From: Bin87 sp965220095
Lineage (GTDB): Bacteria; Chloroflexota; Dehalococcoidia; Lucifugimonadales; UBA3495
Assembly (NCBI GenBank): GCA_965220095.1
Contig: CBDCPD010000001.1
Coordinates: forward strand, 59,634 to 123,633
Direction of reading: 5' to 3'
DNA: 64,000 nucleotides
Part shown: positions 26,101-35,575 of the stretch, piece after piece
How positions within the stretch are numbered: position 1 is the stretch's first letter
Layout: the number at the start of each line of letters is the position of its first letter
The notes under the pieces: model-generated
Databases searched by the model: none
The model's input: the letters and a program-made list of their open reading frames with translations, nothing else
Told to the model about the DNA's origin: nothing
Made by a program: the position numbers and the translations under genes

Positions 26101-26478
26101 ATGGCTGATGTCCACTTCCACATCTGGCACTACAAGAGGGATCCAGGCGGCATCATAAGGTCGCTGGAGCGCACCGAAGAGCAGTACGATACGCGCCGGA
26201 AGGCCAACTACGCCCTTGAACTGTTTCGACGTGAACGCTCCCTGGCCGGCCAGGTGGTGCAGTGCGTTGACGGCGCTTTTTGCAGGCCACCACCCGATTG
26301 GGTGGTCCGCGGCGTTACCCTGGCCGGGCCTCGGGAGTTTACGGCGGAGTACTTCATCGACTGGACGCCATCCATCCGGCCGTCGCGCAAGTTGGCGCAG
26401 GGGATGGAGAAACTGGAGCAGTATGCGGAGAACCACCCTGATGACGTGGTGCGGAAGCCGCTCAGAACTGATCATTGA
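26101..26478 (+). CDS. Hypothetical protein (125 aa)
   Basis: Starts at ATG 26101 after GGGGGAC. 'VHFHIWHYKRDPGGIIRSLE', 'RKANYALELFRRERSLAGQV', 'YFIDWTPSIRPSRKLAQGME' look like a compact globular protein with a helical end. No motif or family recognised. It heads a rightward set of small genes (26.1-26.9 kb). Confidence 0.55.
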   Translation: MADVHFHIWHYKRDPGGIIRSLERTEEQYDTRRKANYALELFRRERSLAGQVVQCVDGAFCRPPPDWVVRGVTLAGPREFTAEYFIDWTPSIRPSRKLAQGMEKLEQYAENHPDDVVRKPLRTDH

Positions 26479-26601
26479 TGCCGGCTGCGGTTCATACATT
26501 GGGCCATTGCTCAGCACAATGGTCCGGGCACTCGCGCTGTTGTTCATGCGTGTATTCGCCATCCGTAGGACCACGTTCACGGAAGGGATGTGGAGGTCAC
26601 T

Positions 26602-26901
26602 ATGACCGATGACCAGGAGCGCCGTTTCGCCGAATGGCAGGATGGCCTGACCATCCACATACTGGAGCAGTCGATACCGGCCATCGCTGACGATCTGGCT
26701 GACTGGTACTGCCGCAATCACCGGCCCACGCTGGACCCGGCGTCATTCCCTGAAGCGTTGCGCTCGGCCCTGCTGCGGAGGATCTGCGCCTGGTGCGGCG
26801 AACGGATCCCGGCCGGCCACGGCTTCGACACCCGGGCCGGTGATCTCAAGGCTTGCGGGCCGACGTGCTGCGACCGCATCAACGAAACGCCGGGAGTCTG
26901 A
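26602..26901 (+). CDS. Small zinc-binding-like protein (99 aa)
   Basis: ATG 26602 with GGAGG 7 bp upstream (ATG 26590 is less likely). N-terminal helices 'RRFAEWQDGLTIHILEQSIP' and C-terminal cysteines 'ICAWCGERIPAGHGF', 'LKACGPTCCDRI', a CxxC...CxxxC(C) pattern suggesting one structural zinc (treble-clef-like). Function unknown. Followed 14 bp later by a helicase remnant. Confidence 0.6.
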   Translation: MTDDQERRFAEWQDGLTIHILEQSIPAIADDLADWYCRNHRPTLDPASFPEALRSALLRRICAWCGERIPAGHGFDTRAGDLKACGPTCCDRINETPGV

Positions 26902-26915
26902 CCCGGCCGGGCCAC

Positions 26916-27230
26916 ATGGACATTCACAGCGAGATTACCATCCCCGGCCAAGGGGCCCGCCACGGCGACGCGCCCCCCTGGCTGAGCGCCAGTCCCGTCT
27001 GGCCTGAGGTGAAAACCCAGACGGGCGATGGTCAGCTCTACCTGCACCAGGCCATGGCGCTAGAGCTGCTAGGCCAGGGTCACAACCAGGTGATCAGCAC
27101 CGGCACCGCCAGCGGCAAGTCCCTGGTCTTCCAGGCACCCACCCTACACCACCTGGCCACCCATCCGAAGCCACGGCGATTGCCATCTACCCCCGCATAG
27201 CAACACGCCACGTTCGCACATCAGTTGCTA
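26916..27230 (+). pseudogene. DEAD/DEAH helicase (YprA/DUF1998-like) N-terminal remnant
   Basis: From ATG 26916: 'LYLHQAMALELLGQGHNQVI' then 'STGTASGKSLVFQAPTLHHL' with the Walker A 'TGTASGKS' typical of YprA-like helicases of Lhr/Ski2 relationship. The frame shifts at about 27163: the expected motif Ia region 'EATAIAIYPRIA' is found one frame over, and nothing follows. Only the first ~100 residues of a ~750+ residue enzyme remain. Confidence 0.7.
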
Positions 27231-27722
27231 CGTCAACCGGTTTGTTCGGGGACTTCAGGCGCCGGCCCGATCCCGATTTTCGTCGCCCTTAGAGCGCCAG
27301 TTCTCGTCGTCGTCGCTGCACCCGGCCGGAGGAGCGTTCGTGGGTCTATCCCTGATATACCGGTCGCGGGAGCAGCAGGCTCTCCAGTTCATTCGTGAGG
27401 GTGGCTATCTGACAGGTGACCTCCCTCATCTGCTGCTGGGCCAGCTCTTGCGGCCGGCCCGTATCCGCAATTATTGCGCAGCGAACAGACGTACGCAGCG
27501 GCTACTTTCACCGTCGTTCGCCCGACCAGGCGGGATGCAAAACGGCCCCTGAGGCACGTTGTCCCTCTGCCTACCCAATGCGCACACGGGGTTCCGCCGA
27601 AACGCCGGAACTGACGCTAATTGTCAGTGGATCCCAGGTGCTGCAGTTTCAGTAATGGTATCCAGTGAGGCAATGCGGAGCAATTGACGCGGGACGCCAT
27701 TCCCTTGGTGAAGTAAACCTCT
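27231..27722 (+). other. Non-coding remnant region
   Basis: No gene. Holds a repeat related to 17095-17165 (27465-27530) and a piece resembling the right end of the vapBC flanking repeat (27665-27700, 'GAGGCAATGCGGAGCAATTG'). Confidence 0.45.
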
Positions 27723-29252
27723 TCAGTTACGGCAGTAAGGCAAGCCGAGATCGTCCAGGTTGTTATTCTCAACGCCCTGGAGCTTCAAGGGTACGCATCC
27801 AGTAAACTCGTTGCCAGCAAGAAAAACGTGGGTCAAGTTTGGGAGGTCGCCCAGATTTTTCGGTATGGTCCCCGCAAGTTGGTTGTGAGATAGGGATATG
27901 CGCTCCAGGTCGCGCAGGCTTCCCAACTCTGCTGGGATAGTCCCGGTTAAGTCGTTGCCGTTGAGGTACAGGCGTTGCAAATTGGAGAGGTTGCCCAGCC
28001 ACGCGGGCACGGGACCGGTTAGTCGGTTGCCGCTCAAGGCCAATTGTTCCAGGTTTCTGAATTTTGCCAACCAACCAGGCAGCGAGCCCACCAGCCGGTT
28101 ATTGTGCAGGTACAACATTTCAAGATTAGTCAAGCTACTCAACTCGTTCGGGATCTCCCCCGCCAGTTGGTTGCTGCTAAGGCGCAACTGTTTCAGACTA
28201 ATCAGATTACCCAGTTCCGACGGTATCCTCCCGCCAAGGGAGTTGTCGGCAAGGCGCAACTGTTCCAGACTGGTTAGATCACCCAGTTCCGGGGGTATCC
28301 TCCCATACAGATGATTGTCGAAGAGGTCCAGATACTTCAGGTTGGTGAGACGGGCCAGCTCGGGCGGTATCGCGCCGAACCGCGAGGTACGCGCGAGACC
28401 CAATTGTTCGAGGGCGGTCATATCGGCCAGCCAAGTCGGTATGTCACCTGCCGCCAACGGGTTCACCGAGAGGTTCAGGTGCGTCAGTCTGTTCAGATTG
28501 GCTAACTCTGGCGGTATCTCGCCGGTCAGTTCGTTGAGTCCCAGCCAAAGAACTTCCAGGTTGCCCAAACTTCCAAGACCCGCCGGGATGTCGCCATGCA
28601 GCTGATTATCCCAGAGTGACAGACGCGTCAAACCCGTGAGATGCGCCAACTCTGGGGGTATGGGGCCGGTCAAACCGTTTTTCTCGAGATTGAGTTCGGT
28701 AACCCTGCCTGCGGCGTCGACGGTCACCCCATGCCATTGTCGCATTGGAGCATCCCCGAGCCAGCCGGCGTTTTCAATCCAGTCGTCTCCGCGCGTCGCG
28801 TGGTAGAAAGTCTCCAGAACGTCGCGGTCGGTTACCGGTGACGTGGGCGCGGTGGTTGCCGAGGGCGGTGTGGTCGCAGTGGGCGCCGGCGCTGGGATCG
28901 GCGTTGGCGCGGCCACTGTAGGCGTAGGCACAGGTGGATTCGTGGGTGTTGGTGTGGGCCGAGCGGTACGGGTCGGCACAGGAGTATCCATACGCACCGG
29001 ATGGACCGTGGGAATCATCATAGGCGTGTGAATGGGTGTCGCAATCGGGATGGGAGTGGTTGTGTGGACCCTGGCCGCAGGTCCTGGTTGAATCCGGTCC
29101 GATAAGGTCGGCGTGGGCGGCTGCGTGGGGATTGTGGTGGCCGTGGGGACGGGTGTTTCCGTGGGAGCGGGTGGCGGGGGCTGCATGGAGCAGGCCATGA
29201 CGAGAATCAGTGCCATGCCAACGACAGATGCGGCCACGGCGGATTTACCCAA
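27723..29252 (-). CDS. Leucine-rich-repeat lipoprotein
   Basis: 509 residues from TTG 29252, behind an AGGAGGTG ribosome site. Signal peptide with lipobox 'ALILVMACS' (Cys22), then a ~115-residue Pro/Thr/Val linker ('PTPTPTNPPVPTPT'), then 'DRDVLETFYHATRGDDWIEN' and about 13 plant-type LRRs of 23-24 residues (consensus L-x-x-L-x-L-x-x-N-x-L-x-G-x-I-P). The cap 'ALxxFYxATxGxxWxxxxGWL' and this LRR class are common in secreted bacterial surface proteins for adhesion or ligand binding. Lipid-anchored outside the cytoplasmic membrane. Intact. Confidence 0.9.
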   Translation of the reverse strand: MGKSAVAASVVGMALILVMACSMQPPPPAPTETPVPTATTIPTQPPTPTLSDRIQPGPAARVHTTTPIPIATPIHTPMMIPTVHPVRMDTPVPTRTARPTPTPTNPPVPTPTVAAPTPIPAPAPTATTPPSATTAPTSPVTDRDVLETFYHATRGDDWIENAGWLGDAPMRQWHGVTVDAAGRVTELNLEKNGLTGPIPPELAHLTGLTRLSLWDNQLHGDIPAGLGSLGNLEVLWLGLNELTGEIPPELANLNRLTHLNLSVNPLAAGDIPTWLADMTALEQLGLARTSRFGAIPPELARLTNLKYLDLFDNHLYGRIPPELGDLTSLEQLRLADNSLGGRIPSELGNLISLKQLRLSSNQLAGEIPNELSSLTNLEMLYLHNNRLVGSLPGWLAKFRNLEQLALSGNRLTGPVPAWLGNLSNLQRLYLNGNDLTGTIPAELGSLRDLERISLSHNQLAGTIPKNLGDLPNLTHVFLAGNEFTGCVPLKLQGVENNNLDDLGLPYCRN

Positions 29253-29886
29253 CTCAGCACCTCCTGGTGAATCAAAAAGGCGGCGATGAAGCTCCTCCCA
29301 AGCGGCAATTCCAGAGTGCTCTTCCTGGCCGGTGGCTGCCGCATCGACGCCAAGGACCTATTGTGTGTCGACAAGGCAACCTTTGCGAAGGGCGCATGGC
29401 TGACCAACTTTGTTGAAGCCAATTCAGACGGGATGGCGATCAGCACGAATTTAGTGTGTCTCCCGAAGTCTAACTGCAATCCCTGATAGCAGGTTGGAGT
29501 TGGACGGTCAACCGGGTTCGACTCACCGTGGTGGGTGGCATGGCGAAGACAAACCGTCGGGGCGACCGGGCAAATATCATTTCAGCGCCCAGCTCTGCCA
29601 TGGCCCGTTCGACTGGGTGGGCGCCCCAACCGGCTGATATCCCGATCGGTGCCTGAAGACCGGATGGCGGTCGGTGTATAGAGCGAGGGGAATGCTGGGG
29701 CCCTTTCCTCCCGACCGATTTGCATCGCCATAGCGCCAGCTCTCCGCACATCGTTACATCGTTATTACAGCATGACAGGCTCGGTTCGCCAGTGCGTGGA
29801 CCTCTCTCCCCGGGCAGTAGCGAGAGTTGGCCGGGATTTTGACTACAATCCCGGCAACTGACCCCAATCACCAGGAGGTGAGAACC
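29253..29886 (+). other. Intergenic region between divergent LRR and zinc genes
   Basis: No confident gene. A minus-strand end near 29470-29650 ('GWGAHPVERAMAELGAEMIF') is protein-like but has no start. 'GATTTTGACTACAATCCCGGCAAC' region before 29887 is shared in part with the leader at 17430-17480 and is a probable promoter/leader of the mini zinc gene. Confidence 0.4.
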
Positions 29887-30117
29887 ATGTCCAGGTGCAT
29901 TGCCTGCGGCGCTGAGCTGGAGCCGCCCATTCGCGTTCCCCATATCGTCTACGTCAAGACCCTCTACCGCATCGCCGGCCAGGACTACTGCCGCCACCAC
30001 ATCATCAGGGCTGCGGTGGCCGCCGGTGTCGTCACCGAGGTCAAGCCCGGCGCCGGTCCGGTGGTGTCCATGCCCCGGGGAGCGCAATCCACCGAGTACG
30101 ACCGACCCCACCAGTAA
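29887..30117 (+). CDS. Mini zinc-binding protein (76 aa), intact copy
   Basis: ATG 29887 after CCAGGAGGTGAGAACC. 'MSRCIACGAELEPPIRVPHI', 'VYVKTLYRIAGQDYCRHHII', 'RAAVAAGVVTEVKPGAGPVV'. Cys4-x-x-Cys7 with Cys35 and His37/38 would form one zinc site; the rest predicts a short beta hairpin and helix. Family not recognised. Two decayed relatives (9531, 17485) lie divergent from MNT-HEPN genes, so it is probably part of the same mobile block. Function unknown; a DNA- or protein-binding accessory role is a guess. Confidence 0.7.
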   Translation: MSRCIACGAELEPPIRVPHIVYVKTLYRIAGQDYCRHHIIRAAVAAGVVTEVKPGAGPVVSMPRGAQSTEYDRPHQ

Positions 30118-30453
30118 TGACATTGAGGGAGGAATGTTACCGGAACTTTAGCGCCTGGGGTCACCCACGGTAAGCGCTATGCTCGGTATTCCACCGCAGT
30201 GGAGCGGCGTGGTTTCGGACGCAACATAGACCAGCTGTTTGCCATGATGCCTCGCCACTGCTGCACCCTCCGCTGGAACGTACGCACGCTGGAACGTACG
30301 CAGGTGAGCCCGGCTGAATCGGTCTGGCTCAGCATCCTGTAGTCGGCCCAGCAATGCTCGCTTTGCCATCTTGCTCGAGCCTACACCCAGGTGGCTGCCT
30401 CCGAATTCTCGGCAGCAATTTATTTGAAGCAATCAGCTTCGTTGGGTCAAGAT
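30118..30453 (+). other. Non-coding gap at the border of the decayed island
   Basis: Nothing recognised. A doubled 'CTGGAACGTACGCA' (30272-30302) is a short tandem duplication. Confidence 0.4.
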
Positions 30454-30934
30454 TCAGGTGAGACAATGCGGGTCGTTGACGTCGCCGACGGCGTATCCGT
30501 AGTCGTGCATCTTCTGCATTGTGTCGGCGTACCTGACGACTATCTCGGCCATCAGTACTTGGATTTCCCGTCGGCTTTGCAGGCTGATTTCCCGGCGCTG
30601 CTTCCTCAGCTTGCAGGATCTGAATACGGCGGCCGGCATGGCGCCTGGCTTGGCCCGTTGCATCAGGTAGCCGTGGGTCTGGCCGTCCCGGTCGGCGACG
30701 AACCGCGCCCACGGCCAGGCGACTCCGTCCGGTGCGTTTCCACCCGGAGGACGGCTCACCATCTGCCTGAGTTTCTCTGCGATTTCTGGTGGACGCCTTC
30801 CCTTATGGTATATCTGTGGTATATCGCGACTATGTCTTGGTTGCCTGATACTTCGTGGACTGAACCCTCGCCGCCTGGCGCGATTCGGACGCCGAGCGGC
30901 ACGTTTTGTCCGTCCGGAATATGGTGGGCTTCAT
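30454..30934 (-). pseudogene. Serine/threonine kinase-like protein of a TerY-P-type triad, broken
   Basis: Joining frames from ATG 30934 gives 'LGVRIAPGGEGSVHEVSGNQ' (glycine-rich loop), 'DIVAIYHRY' where relatives have VAKIYH (the ATP-binding Lys codon is missing), then after a frameshift near 30797 'EKLRQMVSRPPGG', 'VAWPWARFVADRDGQTHGYL' and 'RYADTMQKMHDYGYAVGDVN'. It stops right after the catalytic-loop start 'GDVN'. This is the YegI-like kinase type that is found with vWA and PP2C genes. Two indels, a lost Lys and truncation mean it is dead. Confidence 0.7.
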
Positions 30935-30989
30935 GCCGTTGACCCGGTTGAATATTCAGCCTCCTTTCCGTGATGGGAACGGTCTTTTT

Positions 30990-31790
30990 GTGGTTGGTCT
31001 TCGGTCTCCGTCGCTGTGTGCAAAAGAGTTGCTTGGTTCATGGTGACGTCGTCGGTGAGTAGTCGCACCTGGTTGCCCAGCAGCAGTGTTCTGCATCTGC
31101 CCGACGCTTTTCCCTGGCTGTGGTCGCTCTCCAGCCCGGGAAAGCGCCGTCGAAGTACGGCGCGTAACGCACGTTGCCGGGTTGCTTGAGCGTGAGGCCC
31201 ATCATGCCCTCGGCGCCGATCATGACCCGCTGCACTCCGATGATCTCGGCGCTTACGCACCTACGGTAGATGGCGCCTTCCTGGGTGATGAACCATGTCT
31301 CGTTGGCGTGCTCGCCGCGCTGTGGTTCGCTCGTCAGCATCCAGCCGGCGTCGGCGCCGACCACGCCAGCGCCGTCGCCAACTTGGGCAGACGCGGCGCG
31401 TCCGTTGGCTTGTATCAATGCGGTGAGCGTGGCGGCGTATTCCCGCAGCGAGATTCCGGATGTTGCGGCGAACTGGATCACGGTTTGCCTTACGGTCGTG
31501 ACCGTGCATCGTAGGAGATTGGGCCGGTCTTGGTTCGGACTTTCGGTCAATTCCGAACAGCTTTCCAGGGCAGCCGCCGCGGCGGGTGCGCCGATTCGAC
31601 CTTCTGCAGCACGGCCGGCGCCGTCGCAGACGACGACTACACCTCGGTCGGTTCCGGGCCGGCTTCGGTAGCAGAGGGCGTCTTGGTCAGGTACCGCAGG
31701 GCATCCCGATTGGGCTGGTTGCCCCCGGTGCGCCTGGCTCCCACCACCCTGGCGGCGACGACGAACCATTCGCGACTTTGGTTGAGGTTT
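30990..31790 (-). pseudogene. PP2C-family phosphatase of the same triad, frameshifted
   Basis: Pieces in successive frames: 'SREWFVVAARVVGARRTGGN' near the start, 'DQDALCYRSR', 'GVVVVCDGAGRAAEGRIGAP' (metal-binding Asp of the 'DGAG' box), 'AATLTALIQANGRAASAQVG' with 'DGAGVV', 'GEHANETWFITQEG', 'MMGLTLKQPGNVRYAPYFDG', and after another frame change 'LLGNQVRLLTDDVTMNQATL'. The order is that of the PP2C partner of TerY-P triads. At least two frameshifts (about 31690 and 31140). Confidence 0.72.
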
Positions 31791-32525
31791 CCACTTCAGC
31801 CACGCGGTCGGGTCCTCCATTCTGATTCGTTCGCTGGCGTTGGCGTTGGACCGGGCAACGGTGGAATTTGCCATCCATTCCAAGAGCACATCGTAGGACG
31901 CTTCCCTCATCTGCCATCTGCAGGGTCCGGTCGGTGAGCGGTCGCATCTGCTCCTGGCGCCGTCGTACCCGGCAGCGCCGCTCATGATCGCGAGGTGGTC
32001 ACGCCCTTGGCGACCTCGATGTTCCTGACCTGCCGGCGGTTGCCGGCAGGTCTGGGGAGTCGGCCGTCATGCCGTCGGTGAGGATGAACATCCAGGGCCG
32101 CTAGTAGCCCACGCCGTTGGCTCAGTAGGTGTCCTTGCGTCCCTCGATCATGTCGAGTGCGCGGTTCACGCCTTCGCATATCCGGGCGCCTCCCCTGGCC
32201 TCCAGGGGGGCCGGGTCGAACTCATTGATGGCGCTGAACTCCGGTCGTATTTCCGTCTGGTGGTTGAAGGCGACCAGCGCTACTTCCACTCCAAGAGTTG
32301 CCACTGGATCGGTCAGACCGCGTCGCGAAATGTTTCGATCGCTGTGTTGAGCATGCCGTCTTCCCGCATGGAGCTGGACACGTCCACCACCAGCGCGATG
32401 GGGCAGCGGTCCTGGTTGTTGTCGACGAAGTTGCCCATCGGCTCGAAGGGAATGTCATCATCATCCTCGTCGTCGTCGTTGGGCCCGAGGAATTCTCCCT
32501 CGGGATTGGTCCAGGTTAATTTCAA
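31791..32525 (-). pseudogene. TerY-like von Willebrand A domain protein, broken
   Basis: TTG 32525 with AGGAGGTGA. 'CPIALVVDVSSSMREDGMLN' carries the MIDAS D-x-S-x-S. A frameshift at about 32305 leads to 'LGVEVALVAFNHQTEIRPEF' and 'GARICEGVNRALDMIEGRKD'. Then 'TY*ANGVGY*RPWMFILTDG' has in-frame TGA and TAG where relatives read TYxANGVGYYRPW. The tail 'EASYDVLLEWMANSTVARSN' and 'DPTAWLKW' is the usual C-terminus. TerY proteins pair with kinase and phosphatase in Ter/stress systems. Confidence 0.75.
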
Positions 32526-32578
32526 TTCACCTCCTGGTGATTAGCGGGTGGCTGCATGGCCCCCGGTTGTTTCGTGGG

Positions 32579-32878
32579 TTAGGGTTGTGGCGCTTTTCCA
32601 GTCCGGCCTCGACGGCCGTTGATCTGGTTGTAAATGTTCTTTGTGATGGCTGGGATGCCGCCGTGGGGTTCCAGTTTTTGGTGTCCCCAGTTGACGAACA
32701 TCAGGGACGGAATTGGTGCGGACAGCAGCAGGGTGGCGAGGTATCCCAGCCAGATTTTCTCCAGCGACCCGCCAGCTATGATGGCGTACAGAGTCACCAG
32801 CGCCAACCGGGTTGCCGCGGTTTTCACGCCTTCTGTTTTGCGCCGTCGTTTCCACAGGTACGCGGCGGCGGCGATCAT
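32579..32878 (-). CDS. Small membrane protein (99 aa)
   Basis: 'MIAAAAYLWKRRRKTEGVKT' then hydrophobic 'LALVTLYAIIAGGSLEKIWL' and 'GYLATLLLSAPIPSLMFVNW', ending in a basic soluble tail. Two membrane segments are likely. It lies just upstream of the broken vWA gene on the same strand. No family recognised; it may also be the relic of something larger. Confidence 0.45.
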   Translation of the reverse strand: MIAAAAYLWKRRRKTEGVKTAATRLALVTLYAIIAGGSLEKIWLGYLATLLLSAPIPSLMFVNWGHQKLEPHGGIPAITKNIYNQINGRRGRTGKAPQP

Positions 32879-33174
32879 TATTCCGCCACCTCCGTCATCA
32901 GGAACCCCATGACCTCTCCGAACCTCTGCAGGTCAGAGCCGGTCGTGAGGTTCATTCCGACCGAAGACGGAAGCGGTGTTACCGTAGTCCTCGGGCTACG
33001 CCCAGGGCAGGCTGAATGACCTGATGATCAGGACGGCGTGGGGTGACTGCGACCCACCTTTGCTGCATCAGGTTCTCGACGTCCAGTTTCAATTGCTCGC
33101 TCGTTATTTCATGGCCCGACCCAGTTCGGCCGGGCCTTTCGTTGCGGGTTTTAGTTGTTGCGTTGCGGCTATGT

Positions 33175-34159
33175 TCAGCTGCTCTGCATTGCCTCGGCGC
33201 GGCCGGCAATCTCTGCTTCAAAGGCGTCCAGGCTCTCCAGGAGAAGTCCTACCTGCAGGGGTACGTCCAAGTCGTCGTACTCCGTTATCGCCTCGAACTC
33301 GGACTGGTCTTGTCGAACAGGATGAACGTGTTCAGGTCCTCGATTTTCGACAGCGCTGGCGCCGACCGCATCTCCACGTCGGACGCCTGACGGCGCCAGC
33401 GGTCGTAGACCTTGGTGTCGTCGATCGTCGACCAGTGCCGGTGCATGCGGTCGCCCAGCTGCGCGTTGCCCTGCCGTTCGATGAGGGTGATCTGCTCTTC
33501 CCGGCGCTCGGACCATAGCTGGCGGGTGTCGTTGATTCGCTCCACCAGTTCCTGGTGTTCCCGACGGCGGCTACGTACCGCGGCGTCCGGTTGCTGACTA
33601 TCCGGTCCAGGGCTTCCTGGCGCTGGGTCAGCGCCCGGTCGCCCTGAATTTCTCGCGCCCTGTCGTTGAACGTCAGCGTTGGCGGGACTATCTGGTCGGC
33701 GTCGCCGGCCGCGTCTTGATCGTCCTTTTTGTCGGCCGATTCCAGCGCGTTTGACGCACCGCCGTTGGCTGGGTTTATCCCGTAGATTGAATTACGGCGG
33801 TCGTTCGAGCCGTTGTCGACTGCGTCGTTTGCGCCGCCGTTTTTCGGCATCGGCACGTCGCCCGAATCGTTGGGCGATGCGTATTTGAACTCCGAGTTGT
33901 TGCCGCTGGTCGACTCGTTGGCGTACGACTCGGGCGACACTGCCGCCAGGTTTTTCTGCTCGAGTATCAGCTCCCTGATGTCGGTGCACGCGGCCTGGGT
34001 GTCGTCCCACTGGCGGTCGACCCGGCTGTCGACTTCGGCCACCTTCGCGCCGGCGTTGCCCTCATGGTTTGGCACGGCAGCCGCCGTCGCTGACACCAGG
34101 AATACGGCGACGACCACGGCCAGTGCGCTGAGCCCTCCGTCATCCTTTCGGCTGCGCAA
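33175..34159 (-). pseudogene. Membrane-anchored coiled-coil protein, two frameshifts
   Basis: TTG 34159 with GGAGAG upstream. N-terminal TM 'LSALAVVVAVFLVSATAAAV', then a long polar region rich in Asn/Asp/Gly, then coiled-coil 'REIQGDRALTQRQEALDRIV'. The frame changes near 33590 to 'EHQELVERINDTRQLWSERR' and 'EEQITLIERQGNAQLGDRMH', and again near 33300 to 'FEAITEYDDLDVPLQVGLLL' with 'ESLDAFEAEIAGRAEAM' to the stop at 33175. Family unknown; the layout suggests a periplasmic or surface component of the decayed operon. Confidence 0.55.
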
Positions 34160-35300
34160 CTCTCCGATCGCTTCGCTGAGTTCCTTTAGTATTGGTAAAT
34201 GTTGTCTCTTTTTGTCTTAGCTTGAGCGCTGTGCGCTCTTTGCTTTAGCTGTCCATGCTGGTCATTTGACCGGTGGTTTTGCCCTTGCTGAGTAACCGCG
34301 AACTTCGCTCTGCTTTTCGCCCGTACTCCCACGTATCCAACCCCACTTCACCCGTACCCACCCATACCCAACCATCCAACATCACCCCATCATACGTTCA
34401 ACTCGTCGCTCACCAGACGGTGGGCGTATTTGTCGGCTATGTAAGCATATTTCAGGGTGGTTTGGGGGCCGTTTGCGGATACGGGGGTTAGGACGCTACT
34501 TGGAAAATGCACATACGATTTCAGAAATTGGCGATTTTGGTCGTTTTGGGGAATTCCATACGGGGTCAGGTACGTGCGGGGAATCGGTACTTCTGATTTC
34601 AGAGGGGGGCGTGTTGGCGGCTTAAGTAGGTGCAGTGGGGGGGATGAGGTAGAAAACAAGAGTGAGTAAGTACGAAATAGTGTCATCCGAATTCAGGGGA
34701 ATTTGGGGTAGTGGCCAGGTGTGATATTTTGCCCAACTGTGGTTCAGACGGATGGAATCATCCGATTGGGTGGGCTGGATGATGGTCATCCTGGTGTTGA
34801 AAATGGGGTGTGGTGTGCCGAGTGGAGTCTAACACGGAACCTGGGCATGGTGGTGGGCATGGTGGGTAAAAACGTGGGTGGGCAGGTTAGACCGGACGTA
34901 GTTTGGTCGGAGAAAAACTTTGGAGAAGTTGACGGGAGAAGTCGAGACGTGGGCACGGTGGAAGGGTTGCGACCTGGCCGTACGTCAGCTTGAAGTTGTC
35001 GTCGGCTTGGAGTTTGAAGCAGGGGCTTGTTGGACGGGAATCGTGACTGGTCGGCGGTACCGTTACGGTGTGCGTGCGGGTTGGAATAGCAGTAGCGTGA
35101 GACATCGTTGGCGGTGCTGAGCATCCTGCGTTGGTTGACGTCAACCTGTTCGTGGACGATGCTGAACAGCAGCTGGTCGTAGTTGCAGTTGCCGGGAAGT
35201 GGCGACAATTTGTCGTTGGCGATTTGTGGTTGGACTGTCTTCAGTTCTTGCTTCACTTTGGTGATTGTCTGGCCCAGGGTCCGGTTGTTCATGACCAATT
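34160..35300 (-). other. Decayed, compositionally odd region
   Basis: No intact gene. 34270-34420 is C/A-rich on the given strand, then 34430-35130 is strongly G/T-rich. Minus-strand pieces such as 'LKYAYIADKYAHRLVSDELN' (ends 34390) and 'NNRTLGQTITKVKQELKTVQ' (from 35298) look like former protein, but frames change often. No repeats or RNA genes were recognised. Confidence 0.4.
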
Positions 35301-35483
35301 TTATAAAGCAGATTGCGTCTCGTTTTGCTGGGCGTTCAGGAGGGTGGTGTTTCGTTTTGACTGAGTGATTTTGTCCAGCAGATGAGCGATGATTGTGTCC
35401 GCCTGCTGGAGCCGTTGGTCCCTGATGGACAGTTCATCTTGGATAGGGACTGCGTTTGCGGACACCCGGCAAACGAAAGGCAT
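35301..35483 (-). CDS. Possible small coiled-coil protein
   Basis: 60 residues, 'IQDELSIRDQRLQQADTIIA' and 'HLLDKITQSKRNTTLLNAQQ', predicted as one long helix. A second similar frame begins 3 bp later (35298, 'MVMNNRTLGQTITKVKQELK'), so the two may once have been one protein split by a stop. Low support. Confidence 0.3.
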   Translation of the reverse strand: MPFVCRVSANAVPIQDELSIRDQRLQQADTIIAHLLDKITQSKRNTTLLNAQQNETQSAL

Positions 35484-35575
35484 TCAGATGGGGTAGGCGC
35501 CATTGTCGAGCAGGGCATGGTTGACGCTTTGGCCGCGATGTGGGGGCTGATTCAGGTGTGAAGATGGGTTCGAAG

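Noticed and set aside
29470..30123. 217-aa minus-strand ORF overlapping the mini zinc gene
   Set aside because: The zinc gene on the plus strand is supported by copies and a ribosome site. Only the last ~50 residues of the minus ORF look protein-like, without a start.
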